Below, piece after piece: positions 1 through 8,895 of a stretch of DNA of 64,000 bases (position 1 is its first letter; the number at the start of each line of letters is the position of its first letter). The DNA is taken from NCBI GenBank assembly GCA_964019335.1, contig OZ025661.1, forward strand, positions 62,001-126,000, given 5' to 3'. The position numbers were made by a program, and so were the translations under genes. Origin of the DNA: Diplonema japonicum. Its lineage: Eukaryota; Euglenozoa; Diplonemea; Diplonemida; Diplonemidae. The notes under the pieces were generated by a model that was not told the origin of the DNA, ran no database searches, and saw nothing but the letters and a program-made list of their open reading frames with translations.

Positions 1-360
1 CAACACGATGTAGTCCAGCCCCAGTTTTTTCGCAAAGCAAGCCCAGTTAAAGAAAAAAGTATTAAACCCCCAATTAGCCATCGTCACCATCACTGTGTTA
101 TTGAACTCGGGCCTCAGAGCCTTGTTTATAAACACCCCGCTCCTCCTTTTCGTCAGATCTAGCAGACTTTTCTTCATTATCTCTTCAAGGGTCATTTGAG
201 GAGCCGTCGCTACACTACTGTTGGGTGGTAACGGAAGCGGGGACGACGGTCTCGGCCTCTGTTGTGGTGCGGTGAACATGCCAGCTACGATGGTTGCCGC
301 CACACAACCGAGGATGAACACTACCGCATACAGCCCGTAGTTCCCCGCATTCTTCATCAT
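1..360 (-). CDS. Nucleotide-diphospho-sugar transferase-like type-II membrane protein, N-terminal part (runs off window)
   Basis: Seen: an open frame of 120 codons from tandem ATGs at 360 to the window edge, with no stop. Residues about 8-28 form one hydrophobic segment (signal anchor), followed by a Pro/Ser/Thr-rich stem. A globular start then contains TVMVTMANWGFNTFFFNW and, a little later, GLDYIVL. Known: this pattern (hydrophobic strand, N-W/Y-G, then NW, then a second strand before the metal-binding Asp) is the start of the 'nucleotid_trans' family (Pfam PF03407), Golgi type-II glycosyltransferases of plants and protists. Inference: a Golgi glycosyltransferase whose catalytic DxD region lies left of the window. 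The ATG follows a pyrimidine-rich stretch with CAG acceptors. The acceptor sugar and donor cannot be told from this piece. Confidence 0.6.
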   Translation of the reverse strand, partial: MMKNAGNYGLYAVVFILGCVAATIVAGMFTAPQQRPRPSSPLPLPPNSSVATAPQMTLEEIMKKSLLDLTKRRSGVFINKALRPEFNNTVMVTMANWGFNTFFFNWACFAKKLGLDYIVL

Positions 361-439
361 GGTTCCTAAGGATACTGTGAGCTGATGAACAGCGATGAGC
401 AAGACAGGAGGAAATAAGACCATAAACGTTGTGTGTATT

Positions 440-1309
440 CTACCTCCACCCCAGTAATCCGATCGTAACATTTCGGAACCATGCGCAGCTTCTTCCGTCC
501 TGTTTTGTCTGTGCAAGCTGTTCCTGCATAGCACGGGCTCTGGCAAGCCGCTTCCGTCGTGTTTCCATTTCTGCGCGTCGTAGCCGCCTGGCTTGCAGCA
601 TCACTCGCAGGTCCTTCAGCTCGCTCACTGGTGGCACAATGTGCGTAGTGCCCTCGTCTGACGAGTCCACACTTTCAGCTTCCTGCATCAGCTGCGACAC
701 AGGGTGCGCGTCGTCGCTCTCCATCGTCTCCATCTCTACTTTCACCTCCACTGCGTCTGTTGTCTCGGTACCCAGCGAGGCCTTGTGCGAGATGTGCGAG
801 TAGTAAACATTGTAGACAAAGGCTGCCGACCGTATCGTGACCGCTTGCATGAAGATCTGATGCGGGAAGACAGCAAACGCCAGCAAATTGCTTGCAGGCT
901 TCACGAGGTAGCTGATAGACTGCGCCTCTACGAAGTCCGCAGCAATCTTACGCTTGACCTCTTCCCAACATCCCGTGTTCATGAAAACTAAGCTGGCCAT
1001 GCTTGAGAGCCGGATTATCGGCGAGAAGACCATCTGGTTGATGGCTGTTTTCTGCAAGGCGCCCATGACGCCTTCACCCTGGTGCACCACTGTCTCGATC
1101 ACACGTAGCCGGGCAAACTGCGCAACACCACAGAACACAACCCCGGTTCCTGCAAATTTTCCCGCTCTTTTGAAATCGATCCCCATTGGAGGCTTGCCTT
1201 CCACAAGTATCTGCGCCGCGGCATCGGACCCGAAGCTGAAGGCCAAGTTCATCCCAATGAAGTTCATAAACATCTCCATCTCATCGACCGTCGGTGTAAA
1301 CACTAGCAT
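440..1309 (-). CDS. Mpv17/PMP22-like membrane protein with charged C-terminal extension
   Basis: Start chosen at the ATG at 1309 (MLVFTPTVDEMEMF) because it lies just downstream of a CCCAG acceptor-like site; an in-frame ATG at 1342 would add 11 residues. About 289 residues. The first 180 or so match the Mpv17/PMP22 layout: an N-terminal amphipathic/TM stretch with a small-residue 'SDAAAQ' turn, an R/G-rich loop, a central hydrophobic segment with NQMVFSPI (family 'DQ..xxP' position), and a last helix pair with a K-P-A-x-N...FP motif and a final NVYYS. Known: this family forms four-helix proteins of mitochondrial inner or peroxisomal membranes. Odd: about 110 extra residues rich in Glu/Asp, then a strongly basic Arg/Lys helix, not usual in the family. 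Family call fairly safe, organelle unknown. Confidence 0.62.
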   Translation of the reverse strand: MLVFTPTVDEMEMFMNFIGMNLAFSFGSDAAAQILVEGKPPMGIDFKRAGKFAGTGVVFCGVAQFARLRVIETVVHQGEGVMGALQKTAINQMVFSPIIRLSSMASLVFMNTGCWEEVKRKIAADFVEAQSISYLVKPASNLLAFAVFPHQIFMQAVTIRSAAFVYNVYYSHISHKASLGTETTDAVEVKVEMETMESDDAHPVSQLMQEAESVDSSDEGTTHIVPPVSELKDLRVMLQARRLRRAEMETRRKRLARARAMQEQLAQTKQDGRSCAWFRNVTIGLLGWR

Positions 1310-1676
1310 CCTTGTGTAAGAAATCTGGGATGTAGTGTACAAAAAAAAGAGTCAGCTGGTCGTTGTTTGTGCAAGCCGGTCAAAACCAACCCAGGTTGAC
1401 ACCCTCCTGGTGTCCACCGAATACGGAAGCTCCTGTGCTCCTGTACCTGGGTCGAGGTTCTCTGGGTCAGCAAGACCCAGGCTCTTTTGTCCGTACGGGC
1501 TAGGGGGGAAAAAAAAGAGAAAAAAATAAACGACCACCCATTACTACCCTGTGTAACTGACTAAAAACGTGTATAGTTATGTAGCAGGCGATGCCGCCCC
1601 CATCAGCCCTTGAATCTCCGAACGTTGGCCTTGGCTCAGACTGTGTTGTGGTGTAGTGTGTCGTGTGACAAGGTTA
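1310..1676. other. Intergenic, nothing recognised
   Basis: Between the Mpv17-like start and the end of the small spliced gene. No coding frame with family features on either strand. It holds short A-runs and presumably the 3'UTR of the small gene and the 5'UTR of the Mpv17-like gene. Confidence 0.4.
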
Positions 1677-1947
1677 TCAATACCATCCACTGTTGATGGC
1701 TTTCCGCACGGCCTTCACAGGGTTGTGACCGCTGCACGACTTCCTTCCTCCCTTTTCTAGTGCCAGCTGTGTTTTGGTGTCATCGTTGCTGCTGCCTGTA
1801 CCATACCGTAAAATCAATATCGTTGTGTCCAGCGCCGTGTCCTGGTAATGGGACATCGACACCACCCCCATTCGGCCCCAGCCCTACGCCTGCACCTACC
1901 CCGTTGAAGGATATGTCATACTTCGTTCCGATATGCGGGCTGGGCAT
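1677..1947 (-). CDS. Small two-exon gene, 76-residue unknown protein
   Basis: Exon 1 is 1807-1947 (47 codons, starting MPSPHIGTKYDISF), the intron is 1767-1806 (40 nt, GTATGG...CACAG), and exon 2 is 1677-1766, ending KAINSGWY then TGA. The intron is in phase 0, joins two frames cleanly and matches the size and donor of the other introns here. A GCAG lies 6 nt before the ATG, as at neighbouring genes. The protein has a Gly-rich centre (GVGAGVGLGPNGGG) with His/Asp patches and a basic C-terminus with one Cys. I recognise no family. It is easily missed because each exon alone is short. It could be spurious; the coherent splice is the main support. Confidence 0.42.
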
Positions 1948-2231
1948 TTCCTCCTGCAATGTATACGAAAAAAGATCGCCTTCATAGCAGATAGAAAGGT
2001 GAGAAAGGCATTTTCTTTTTGCATTGTCAATGAGCGCAAAAGGAGAAAAAAGAAGAGGAAAAGAAAGTGCCCACGAAAATTTGAAACAGAAGAAATCACC
2101 CCTCTATACTTAAGATGCCCTAGAAAAAGCTTCTTTGCAAGAAACGAAGAAAAAGTATGAAAAAATAAAACAGGAACAAAAAAAACAGAACTGAAACGTA
2201 GTATAAAAAAAAAAAAAGAAAATAACGAGCC

Positions 2232-4001
2232 TCAATCAGTCTGTGAATAAAATTAAAAATAAAGATATCAATTGTTTGTGCATACCTCATGCATCTCAAA
2301 GGGTATGACTCCGCTTCGAGTGGCCGCGGACACTAACAACGGGACAGTCACCTGGTAAAAAATGTGTTTGGAAACACGAACTAAGCATACATCCAACTCA
2401 GGTGAGTTCCCGAAACCCTTGCAACATGAACACAACACGTATGTGATGGGGAGCCTTGACTGGATGGCATTGAGCTCCTCTTTACTGTTGGCCGTCACCA
2501 CGACAGCTGAGGTGTTGGATAAGTGTAGAAAAAAAAAAGAATACATACTAAATGAGTTCCCAGGACTAGAAACCTCAGTGGTACGAAGCTGCCCCTGGCT
2601 CAAAACAGGAACGGAGAGGAATATCTTGGCGAAGGGCGAAGCCATTGTGTTGGACCTCAAGACCTTCCGTTTCTCAAAGACCCCTGTATCGTTGATGGCG
2701 TCGATCGCAAGCTGCTGCGCAATCTCATTGTCAAGTAAAATGTTGAACTGCAGCGTGAACTGGTTTATGGCGGTGTCCACATTGGCCGTCGTGTCGACAA
2801 TGCCCTGCGGGTCAAGCTGCACCGTGAAGAGCGGGTCGTACCGGAACTGAAACACCTCATTCCCCCCATGCCCCGCACTGCTGATGAAGTACACCGCCCT
2901 CATCTTTCCTTGGTACCTGAAGTACGCCACCACCGTATACGGGGAGGGGCTCGGCTTAGTGGATTCTCTACTGCTCATCTCCCGCATTTCCTTCATTTCA
3001 ATACCCACCGAAGGCCTTCTGCTGGTAGGTGTCGGGAGAGGTGCGCTTGGCTTCGGGCGGACTTCCTTGTTTATTGTCTCTTCCTCCTCCAGTTGTATCA
3101 CACGCTGCTGCTCGTTGAACTCCTTCACCGCATCGCTGAAATTATTGCTAATCAGAATGATGGGGAAGGCGAGAACGAGCACCCCGACGATCATGCACGT
3201 GATGCCGACGCCCTTTCCGAACCACGTTCTGGGGACCTGATCCCCGTAGCCCACGGTGGCGAGGGTGACCAACGCCCACCAGAATGAGTCGGGGATGGAC
3301 TGAAAGTCAGAAGGTATCCTCCTTCCAGAGGTGTCGTTCCAGTTATAGTACCAGCACTCTGTATCGCTGTCGAAGGAGGCCTCGGATTGCTCGGCAATGA
3401 AGATCAGCGAGGCGAACAGCACCAGCGCAATGCCGAGCAGGAACCCCAGCAGGGATAAAGCTTCACTACTTTGCCTCATTGCGTAGATGACGAGCTGCAG
3501 GCCTGTGGAATACTTCCCCAGCTTAAAAACACGGAATACGCGGGCAAGGCGGATCACTCGCAGGAACACAAAAGAGTTCAGCGAAAAGGCCGTCCCTCCA
3601 AGACGCGTGACAAAGAGCTCTAAGTAGAAGGGGAGGATGGAGATGAGGTCGATCCAGTTCAGGAAAGACTTGAAAAACGTCTTCTTGTCCACCACTGTGA
3701 TAACCTTGGCAAGAAACTCTATTGTGAACACAGCCACGCACACGCACTCGATGCTGTAGAGGGCCACGTTATCTTTTTTGTAGTACGCAGGGTGCGACTC
3801 AATACAGAAAACCATAATAGACAAGTAAATAAGTACAAAAACTGAGATTGAGACGACCGTGCTTCCCATAGCCAGCCTCCTGCTGCTTGCCTGCACGCTA
3901 GGGTCTAGTAGAGCATAGATAATGGCTCTCAACGACACCTCTTCCTTCTCGTCTGTTGTCGCCACCGTCTCGGAACAAATCTCCCTCTCGCCCCCTTCCA
4001 T
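2232..4001 (-). CDS. Voltage-gated potassium channel (Kv-type, six TM) with long novel C-terminus
   Basis: Three exons: 2549-4001, 2286-2506 and 2232-2240, with introns 2507-2548 (42 nt) and 2241-2285 (45 nt); 560 residues. Seen: S1 at about 48-68, S2-S3 at about 82-130, an S4 at about 145-165 with Arg/Lys every third residue (LRVIRLARVFRVFKLGKYS), S5 at about 181-203, the pore helix and selectivity filter TVGYGD at 249-254, and S6 at about 265-285 with an FPIILISNN gate. Known: TVGYGD defines K+ selectivity. The N-terminus is only about 45 residues, so the T1 tetramerisation domain of animal Shaker-type Kv channels is absent. The C-terminal 270 residues are Ser/Pro-rich, then a beta-rich region I do not recognise. 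The 42-nt intron is a multiple of three and stop-free, so unspliced RNA would still be readable. The last exon adds only Thr-Asp before the stop. Confidence 0.9.
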
Positions 4002-4259
4002 TGTTGTGTTACTGAAGTGATGCTATGTCTCTGAAGGGCGGGGAAAGAAGAAGAATATAAAATAAAAGAAATTCCCAAAGAAAAGAAACACAAACTACTG
4101 CAAGCTGCATGCTGTACAGTCTTTATCCACACCAGGCAGTGTAGGCATCTTTCGACTGCTTTCCTATCATGCATCATGCATAACCTGTTTATATGCGTGT
4201 CAGCGATAGCTGGTCCGAGAGCGAGAATGGAGGCTAGAAGGGAGGGTTAGTATGTGGCT

Positions 4260-5782
4260 CTACTCAAGGTTGTGGTTCAGCTCTCTTATACGCACTTTAG
4301 TATTCAGCCACATGAAACCGGCGCCGGCAACCACAAAAATGCTGTGTGTGGGTTGCTGTCATGCTGTAAGCATACCATGTGAGCACAATGAAGATGACGT
4401 AGCCGGCAAGCTGGCTGTCGGAGCTAGACCCTATCGCCACAGGGTCGTAGTCTATGAAGTCTATCAGCAGTTTTGCCGTGTGGTTCGGGGAGAACAGCAA
4501 TCCTGCTTCACTGTATATCCGCCCGCCTTGGTAGTATCTGGCGGGCACTGTCGCAAGGTCAATAGAGTATGTGAAAGGCTTCTCACCTGTAGAAATTTGT
4601 GTATTTGCCCTGCATCATACCTGTGAGCTGTCCTGGTTCGAAGTCCGCGATGTCAGTGTCGAACCTCCAGGCATTGTCCCCAGGGCGGTTGAAGTTGTAC
4701 AACTTATACGTAAATTTGTGTGGAATTCCAAGTGTACCGGAAATATTTCCCAGCAACCAATTTCCAGGGGACAGCCCGAGCTCGTCCGCCATCCCAACAG
4801 CGCGCTGAGGGAACGACGTGTTACGTACCTCTTCGACCGTCTTCACTGAGTAGCTCCCACCACCGTAGTCCTCGGTGATGTATTTCTCATCGATATTGAG
4901 GCCCTCAAAAGTGGGCTCTGAGAAGTTGAAAGTGCAGGTCAAGGTCACAGACACAGAGAGAGTATCCTGGACGGAATACCAATGACAGGGTTTCAGCCAG
5001 TCAAGATTATAAACATAAGGTGGGCATTCGTTGATTGAAGGCGTAGTAATGTTGACGGTGCAGAACATGGCAACGTCCTGGTCACATGCCGCCACACCGC
5101 TTATCACCGATGGGTTAATGTCACGCGGGCAGACGCAGCTGGTAGTGTCACTGCTTGCCTGGCATTTCGACCTATCGACCTCTGACATTGCTAGCCACTC
5201 CAAAGAGCCAATCGATGCACTACTGCCGTCGCACACGAATGTGGCGTTCGGGTAAACCTTGAGGCCATTTGTGCAGAACACACGTTCCTGGACCTGGTTC
5301 AAGCTGTTGGCGAGTTCCTCTTGCTGCTTTTCGTACGCCTTCCTTTGGTCCTCTGTGAGATCGACATCTTCCTCCTCAGTGGTGCTGGTCTGCAAGGCAA
5401 CTGCCTTCCTTGTTTTAACTTCATCGTGTTTTGTAACATGTGAGTTATGTTCCTCCTGGTTGACGCTTGCCTTGCACTCTTTAGAGTTGGCTCGTACTTC
5501 TTCCATGGTAGGTTCTTTCGATCCCTTGCGTCCCAGCCCTCTCATCATCTTCTTCATCACCATATCTCCTACGTTCTGGTTTTCCAGACCAGTTCCGTAG
5601 TCTGACCATAGCATTCCTTCTACTAGATCGTTCACAGTTGCTGCCAAGTCAGATATCACGCGTACGCCCTGGTTTCGTGCCTTTCCGCGCTTCGCTCCGA
5701 ACAGCGACGAGTACGAGTTCGACTTCAGCGGTATGTCGCCGCTCACAGCGGTGCACGCAAAGATTAACAGCAAGGCTCGCAT
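4260..5782 (-). CDS. Secreted Cys-rich protein with C-terminal membrane anchor (unknown family)
   Basis: Three exons: 4621-5782, 4376-4586 and 4260-4341, with two introns of 34 nt each (4587-4620 and 4342-4375). The start is the ATG at 5782, giving a clear signal peptide (MRALLLIFACTAVSG), and it follows a TTCTACAG acceptor-like site. The mature protein (484 residues in all) has an acidic helical part (about 60-180), then Cys-rich sequence with several N-x-S/T sites and a C-x-C pair. Splicing exon 3 completes a C-terminal transmembrane helix (VIFIVLTCIFVVAGAGFMW) and a short basic tail; without it the helix is cut in half. Inference: a type-I single-pass surface or endomembrane protein. The overall plan resembles lectin-like cargo receptors of the OS9/mannose-6-phosphate receptor type, but that is only a guess. 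Confidence 0.7.
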
Positions 5783-5916
5783 TGTTACCTGTAGAATTAA
5801 CTTAATGTGGAGGATGACAAAAATAAGGAGACAGAACATCGTTCGAATGTCGCGACCACCTCTGTACACTGTTGGGATGAATCCAAGGCAGAGGAGTGAC
5901 TCATAGACGGAGGAAA

Positions 5917-7164
5917 TCACTCTGATTTACTTTTTACAGTATTCGAGTGGAGATAAAGCGTAGCGATGCACATCAACACCAAAGCCGTGATGCACAGCTT
6001 CAGCCCTCCTTCGACACCGAGGGCCTCGTAGTACAGCATTGCGGTGATAACCATCAGGTTAAGGGGTACCCTACACATATTCATCAGCATGCCACGTGAA
6101 GCCTCAGGGATGAGCTGTGCCCTGAGACACCCGATAGATGGAAAGTACACCCCCACTGCTGCTTCGTACATACAGAACGACACAACAAGGGCGTACGGGT
6201 TGTCCAGCGAGTACAAAGCGAGCACGAGGCCGGAGAACCCGATGGCAGCACTGAAGGTGAGCAGCTGCGCAGCTTGAAAGGATTTCTTCATGAGGAAGGA
6301 AGCCACTGTAGTCCCGATCATGGTGCTGGTCATGAAGGCAGAAAAGATGGTTCCGTAGGGGACGCTGCCGCTGTCGGCAGAGCTCACGGCCTTGCCCCAG
6401 TTTAGAACGAAAACGTACATTGCGCTCTCAAAGAAAGCCTGCGTCACGACAAGGGCAGCCATGGAGCCAAGGTGGAGCTTGGGGGACTTGGCAGTGCTGG
6501 TGTTGGTTCCCTTTTTGTTTGTGGGCCATAAGAAGAAGCACAGCACCCCGCCGATGACTGTGATGACAGAAGAGGTAATGAAGGGTGATGTCACGTCGGA
6601 GGTTTGGGACACGGCACCATCAGCAACCCAGCCAGCAATGACGGCAACTATGCCATCCGAGAAGTACATCCAGCTGAATATATAGTCGGTGAAGCTAGAG
6701 GGGAGGGACTGGTGCTGGATCTCGCTGATGAGCCACGTCTCAGGTGACGTGTTGAGGAGGGAAGCAGCAACACCTCCAAGAATTCTTCCCAACATCAGCA
6801 CGTTGTAGTCATTCGAGAGTGCAGTCAGCCCAGAAGCCGAGAACAGTACCGCGAAGGCAATAGAACCTGCCTTGCCACCATATGTGTCAAGCGCTTTGCC
6901 CACTGCTAAGGATCCTATCGTGGCGGAGACGAAGGCCATGAGGAATAGCATGGCGACTTCCGCCTGTCCCACCTTGGTGCTGTACATCTCGTGAAAATAC
7001 GGCCCTTGCATCCAGTCCCCGAGCTTGAACACCAGAAAGACTGTCAAATACCTCCATCGCAGAGCAGCACCCTTCGTGTCCACCTTGCTGTCACTCGTTT
7101 CCCTCCCCACCCACAGCAGCGCACACAGCACTGCAACAACACCGAAAAATATCCCCTGATACAT
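5917..7164 (-). CDS. Major facilitator superfamily transporter, MFSD5 / molybdate-anion transporter-like
   Basis: An uninterrupted frame of 415 residues with about 12 hydrophobic helices. The start follows CCCTTCAG-GTGCAAC. Seen: DWMQGPYFHEMY in the first cytoplasmic-facing helix pair, the paired G-x-x-x-D...GGKAG loop between TM2 and TM3 (KALDTYGGKAG), a GRILGGVAASLLNTSPETW motif in TM4-5, and a second-half repeat with a 'PSIGCLRAQLIPE' segment. Known: QGPY near the N-terminus and the fE-W motif in TM5 are hallmarks of the MFS_5/MFSD5 group, which includes the algal and animal molybdate transporter MOT2. Inference: an anion, possibly molybdate, carrier; the substrate is not proven by sequence. 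The gene ends 134 bp before the start of the next gene. Confidence 0.8.
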   Translation of the reverse strand: MYQGIFFGVVAVLCALLWVGRETSDSKVDTKGAALRWRYLTVFLVFKLGDWMQGPYFHEMYSTKVGQAEVAMLFLMAFVSATIGSLAVGKALDTYGGKAGSIAFAVLFSASGLTALSNDYNVLMLGRILGGVAASLLNTSPETWLISEIQHQSLPSSFTDYIFSWMYFSDGIVAVIAGWVADGAVSQTSDVTSPFITSSVITVIGGVLCFFLWPTNKKGTNTSTAKSPKLHLGSMAALVVTQAFFESAMYVFVLNWGKAVSSADSGSVPYGTIFSAFMTSTMIGTTVASFLMKKSFQAAQLLTFSAAIGFSGLVLALYSLDNPYALVVSFCMYEAAVGVYFPSIGCLRAQLIPEASRGMLMNMCRVPLNLMVITAMLYYEALGVEGGLKLCITALVLMCIATLYLHSNTVKSKSE

Positions 7165-7593
7165 GTTGCACCTGAAGGGTTAATAATGCTCAGCAAGCAG
7201 TTCAGAGGGGAAGCAGAAGGAGTCAGGAAAGAAAACAAAAAAAAGGGGGGACAAGTACGTCTTTATGAATCGAAGCTAAAAGATAAAATAATCAGGGCTG
7301 CTGGCTCTTCAAAGTCAGCGAGAGCCCTTCCCTCGCTGAGGATCCCGTATTTCTTTTGGAAATGAAGAAGGGAAGGAAAAAAAGAAAAAAGAAAACACAG
7401 GAAGAGGGAGCTTCTGGGTACAAACTCTTACTCGTCTCTTCGTATATTTCATTCTTGGCGATAAAAATATAGAAAAAGACTTGTTGGGAAACGGGATCAT
7501 GAGGGGCCGCATATGGACTCCGGGGTGGGGGTCATGCGCAAGTACAGGGAGGGGTGTATTGTCTCCTTTTTATTTTTCCTTTCTTTTTCCCCA
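7165..7593. other. Intergenic, nothing recognised
   Basis: 429 nt with A/G-rich runs. No coding frame with family features. Presumably the 3'UTR of the CPOX gene and the 5'UTR of the MFS gene. Confidence 0.4.
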
Positions 7594-8821
7594 CTATTCT
7601 TTCTCCACGTTGAGCCAGTCTTTAGGAGTTGCAAGGGCATCTACCAACTTCTCTTCCGCCTCACACTTGGCTTTGTGCATGTATGTCCACCTGTATGTGT
7701 TAAGCAAAGGAAAAGCAAACATACTTCACAACAGGGGGGAGTGACATAAGAATGGACTCCACCCTGCCGTTGACCTGGAGGCCGAAAAGGGTTCCGCGGT
7801 CATGCACTAGGTTGAACTCGACATATCTGTGCAGGTAGAAGCGGTAAAAACGAAGAGATGCATACCTCCCTCTTCTGTACAGTTGCCAGTTCCTCTCGTC
7901 TTCAGTCACCTTGACCTCCCTCCTGCGCTTGATGATCTCGATGTATGCGGGCAGGAATGCTGCTGCTTGCGACTTCGCAAACTCGAAGATCTGCTCCCAG
8001 CTCATCGACGGCTGCATGTACTTGTTGTCCATGCACCACTTCTTCATCTCCGCGTTCTCCCCCTGGTACAGTGTCTTATCCGGGTTCCCGTCGAAGTAGT
8101 CGTAGAAGTGCCCACCGATGCCTCTCCCCTCTGCCCTGTGCTTGTTGCAGAAGTACTCATCAGCGTACTTCTTCAAAGGCAGGTACAGGTTGTCGCCATG
8201 CTTGTCGCATGCATCCTTCACATGCTGGTGGAACGACACTGCATCCTCTTCATACAGTACCCACGGGGTGAGGTCCATGCCCCCACCGAACCACCACACG
8301 TTGTCCTGTTCTATGGCATCGCTCTCAATGGTACCCGCCTCGAAGTACCTGTAGTTAAGGTGCACAGTGGGAATGTGGGGGTTCTTCGGGTGCAGGACCA
8401 TGGACACACCCGTGGCGTAGAAGGTCTTACCTTGAAGGTGGGGGTGCTTCTTTAGAATTGCGGGGGGAAGGTTAGCCCCAAACACTTCGCTCCAGTTGCA
8501 GCCTCCCTGCTCGAAAATGCTTCCGTTCTTGATCACCCTCGTCCTCCCTTGACCCCTTCCGTTTGGCTTCTCCCACGCATCCTCCTCGAACACAGCCTGT
8601 CCGTCAAGCTCGCCGAGTGTTTTCGTAATGTCATCTTGCACACCCTGCACGAACTCCTTGAATATTCTTCGTCTCTCATTTGCGGACTTAGCTGCCCTCC
8701 ACTTGTATCTCTTCTCGGCCTCACTCTTCTGGCAGCAACCCTGAAGAAGCTTCTGCACAAGGAGGGTACCAGCAACACCAGCCAGCACACCACCCCAACT
8801 TACCCCACCATTGTCACTCAT
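7594..8821 (-). CDS. CPOX/HemF: Oxygen-dependent coproporphyrinogen III oxidase
   Basis: Two exons, 7725-8821 and 7594-7690, with a 34-nt intron 7691-7724 (GTATGT...ATACAG), giving 397 residues. Catalyses the O2-dependent oxidative decarboxylation of coproporphyrinogen III to protoporphyrinogen IX in haem synthesis. Seen: GGCNWSEVFG, the VHLNYRYFE strand, WWFGGGMDLTPWVLYEED, the FFYDYFDG-like turn (HFYDYFDGN), EFNLVHDRGTLFGL and ESILMSLPP. The last is followed across the intron by KWTYMHK and a C-terminal ...ATPKDWL, as expected for the family; the unspliced frame loses this end. An N-terminal hydrophobic stretch (about residues 7-22) before a Cys/Lys-rich region may be a targeting or membrane segment. 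An acceptor-like CACACCACAG lies 7 nt before the ATG. Confidence 0.95.
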
Positions 8822-8828
8822 GTTAAAT

Positions 8829-8838
8829 CTGTGGTGTG
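8829..8838 (-). promoter_or_regulatory. Shared leader acceptor motif CACACCACAG (CPOX)
   Basis: Read on the minus strand, CTCCAGTCACACCACAG stands directly upstream of the CPOX ATG. Nearly the same string precedes the GH35-like gene, and the CACACCACAG core precedes the WD40 gene. Likely a splice acceptor (trans-splicing or 5'UTR intron); inference only. Confidence 0.4.
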
Positions 8839-8895
8839 ACTGGAGAAGAATAACTAATCTATGGTGAAAAAAACACTAATAACACACTGTTAAAA

